Origin: Treponema sp.
GTDB taxonomy: Bacteria > Spirochaetota > Spirochaetia > Treponematales > Breznakiellaceae
Direction: 5' to 3'
Length of the DNA stretch: 32,455 nucleotides
Assembly: GCA_031283505.1 (NCBI GenBank)
Contig: JAITBO010000046.1
Span: 1-32,455 of the forward strand
In this document: in pieces, positions 31,764-32,455 of the stretch
How positions within the stretch are numbered: position 1 is the first letter of the stretch
Layout of the letters: every line of letters begins with the position of its first letter
Notes under the pieces: model-generated
Databases searched by the model: none
What the model was told of the DNA's origin: nothing
Seen by the model: the letters and a program-made list of their open reading frames with translations, nothing else
Translations under genes and position numbers: made by a program

Positions 31764-31814
31764 CTGTTCCAAAACTAATTGACTGTGTGCTAAACGCGCA
31801 TGGTTTTGGAACAG
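31764..31814. repeat. Nested palindromic repeat, type B
   Basis: Outer stem CTGTTCCAAAAC (31764-31775) with GTTTTGGAACAG (31803-31814) is a perfect 12-bp match. An inner hairpin TGTGC/GCGCA (31786-31800) contains one G-T pair. The link TAATTGACT is the same as in the copy at 1701-1748. It lies 77 bp upstream of the SDR-like gene start. Confidence 0.8.
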
Positions 31815-31946
31815 CCTCTGTAAGTTATGATTTTTGTGCGGTTAAAACCCGCCGTCGTTTCTGGTATCCCGGCAGCTATGAAAATGTGGTTTTGCTTCCT
31901 GGCGGGAGATCATATCGCATAGCGAAGCGAAAGGGATAGGAGCGGT

Positions 31947-32018
31947 ATAAGTTTTTGGCAACCAAAGGATGCCAAAAACTTATTTAAGCGAATAGCCCGG
32001 TCCGGCACATACGCCGGA
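31947..32018. repeat. Two hairpins before the IS5-type remnant
   Basis: ATAAGTTTTTGGCA (31947-31960) and TGCCAAAAACTTAT (31970-31983) form a perfect 14-bp stem with a 9-nt loop. TCCGGC-ACATAC-GCCGGA (32001-32018) is a second hairpin. The remaining DNA between 31688 and 32120 holds no gene I can support. Confidence 0.7.
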
Positions 32019-32120
32019 TGCGTCCAAATCCATAGATTTAATCGTGTCAGGATATTAGACACTGTTAGAAAAGGTTGAAAACCAGGGATGCTTGATAGGA
32101 TAAAGGCGGGAGGAAGATAC

Positions 32121-32455
32121 ATGGCGGAAAACGAGCGTTTATATCCGATAAGTGCGGAACTGTTTACTCAGGAGAGTTTACCCATCATTGAAGGGAATTA
32201 CATCTGGAAAGGGCGCCCACCCAAAGTATCACATTACAAAGCGTTTTGCGGGATACTGTATATACTGAGGACCGGTTTTCATGGGGAAGCAAAGGGGGAT
32301 TATGGGCAAAAATCCTGATAAGGCTCCAGGAAGAGGAAAGGATGGAGTTTTACGTTCCGGCGGTATATGAGTGCCGGACTGCGCATTTTACCTATTTCCA
32401 GAACAGCATAAGCGGTGTTATTGCTTTACCCTATAACGAATTAGCGTTGCCGGTT
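32121..32455 (+). pseudogene. IS5-family transposase remnant with internal deletion
   Basis: From ATG 32121 (GGGAGGA six bases upstream) the frame reads the IS5-type N-terminus: YPISAELFTQESLPIIEG, WKGRPPKVSHYKAFCGILY, ILRTG. Intact relatives then have about 20 residues before a (S)KxGxWxKI segment. Here the frame runs out after RTG at about 32280, while another frame continues with SKGGLWAKILIRLQEEERME, the expected next block. So a short deletion with frameshift has joined the two parts. After about 32350 the similarity is lost, and the window ends at 32455. The ribosome binding site is intact but no active transposase can be made. Confidence 0.75.

Overview
The window reads as chromosomal DNA from a treponeme-like spirochete of moderate GC content, possibly of the termite-gut type (an inference: no rRNA or species marker is present). 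Support comes from a DUF5312-like protein that I associate with spirochetes, an SMC with a non-standard centre, stand-alone FIST and large hybrid kinases, a long single-chain PurL, and many palindromic intergenic repeats.

Layout. 1-357: AT-rich flank with an 18-C run and a palindromic repeat. 357-1667 (-): GH29 alpha-L-fucosidase. 1960-6303 (-): a tight operon of DUF5312-like protein, YfiH/PgeF-type protein and ArgS, with a five-codon mini-ORF whose stop overlaps the argS start. 6304-7841: a 1.5-kb repeat-rich island with decayed coding fragments. 7842-11212 (-): uvrB, rlpA and a small DUF3185-like membrane protein. 11521-12483 (-): NYN nuclease-like domain fused to a cold-shock-like domain. 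12541-13225: truncated IS630-type transposase. 13376-14833 (+): zinc-metalloprotease lipoprotein. 14891-15059: composite folded repeat serving as the leader of smc (15086-18145, +), followed by a YhhN/TMEM86 membrane protein. 18806-26483 (-): three-gene sensory operon (FIST protein, then two hybrid histidine kinases) with no recognisable output regulator. 26554-26626 (-): tRNA-Arg(CCT). 26683-26884: a 202-bp element with terminal inverted repeats. 26942-30961 (+): purL. 31013-31687 (-): divergent SDR-like protein. 31764-32455: repeats and a decayed IS5-type transposase.

How the genes work together. Most are housekeeping: tRNA charging, DNA repair, chromosome organisation, purine synthesis and peptidoglycan remodelling. 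The main accessory system is the FIST/dual-kinase operon. Its kinases carry four receiver/HPt phosphorelay modules between them (three receivers, one HPt) plus a run of four ~129-residue PAS repeats, but the operon contains no DNA-binding or enzymatic output.

The most unusual DNA is the family of folded repeats in nearly every intergenic gap. Copies differ in sequence yet keep perfect stems. Two copies fold into a three-way junction and three share a core around AACTAATTGACTGTG. A separate 202-bp element with inverted ends next to the tRNA has a solo end at 6708.
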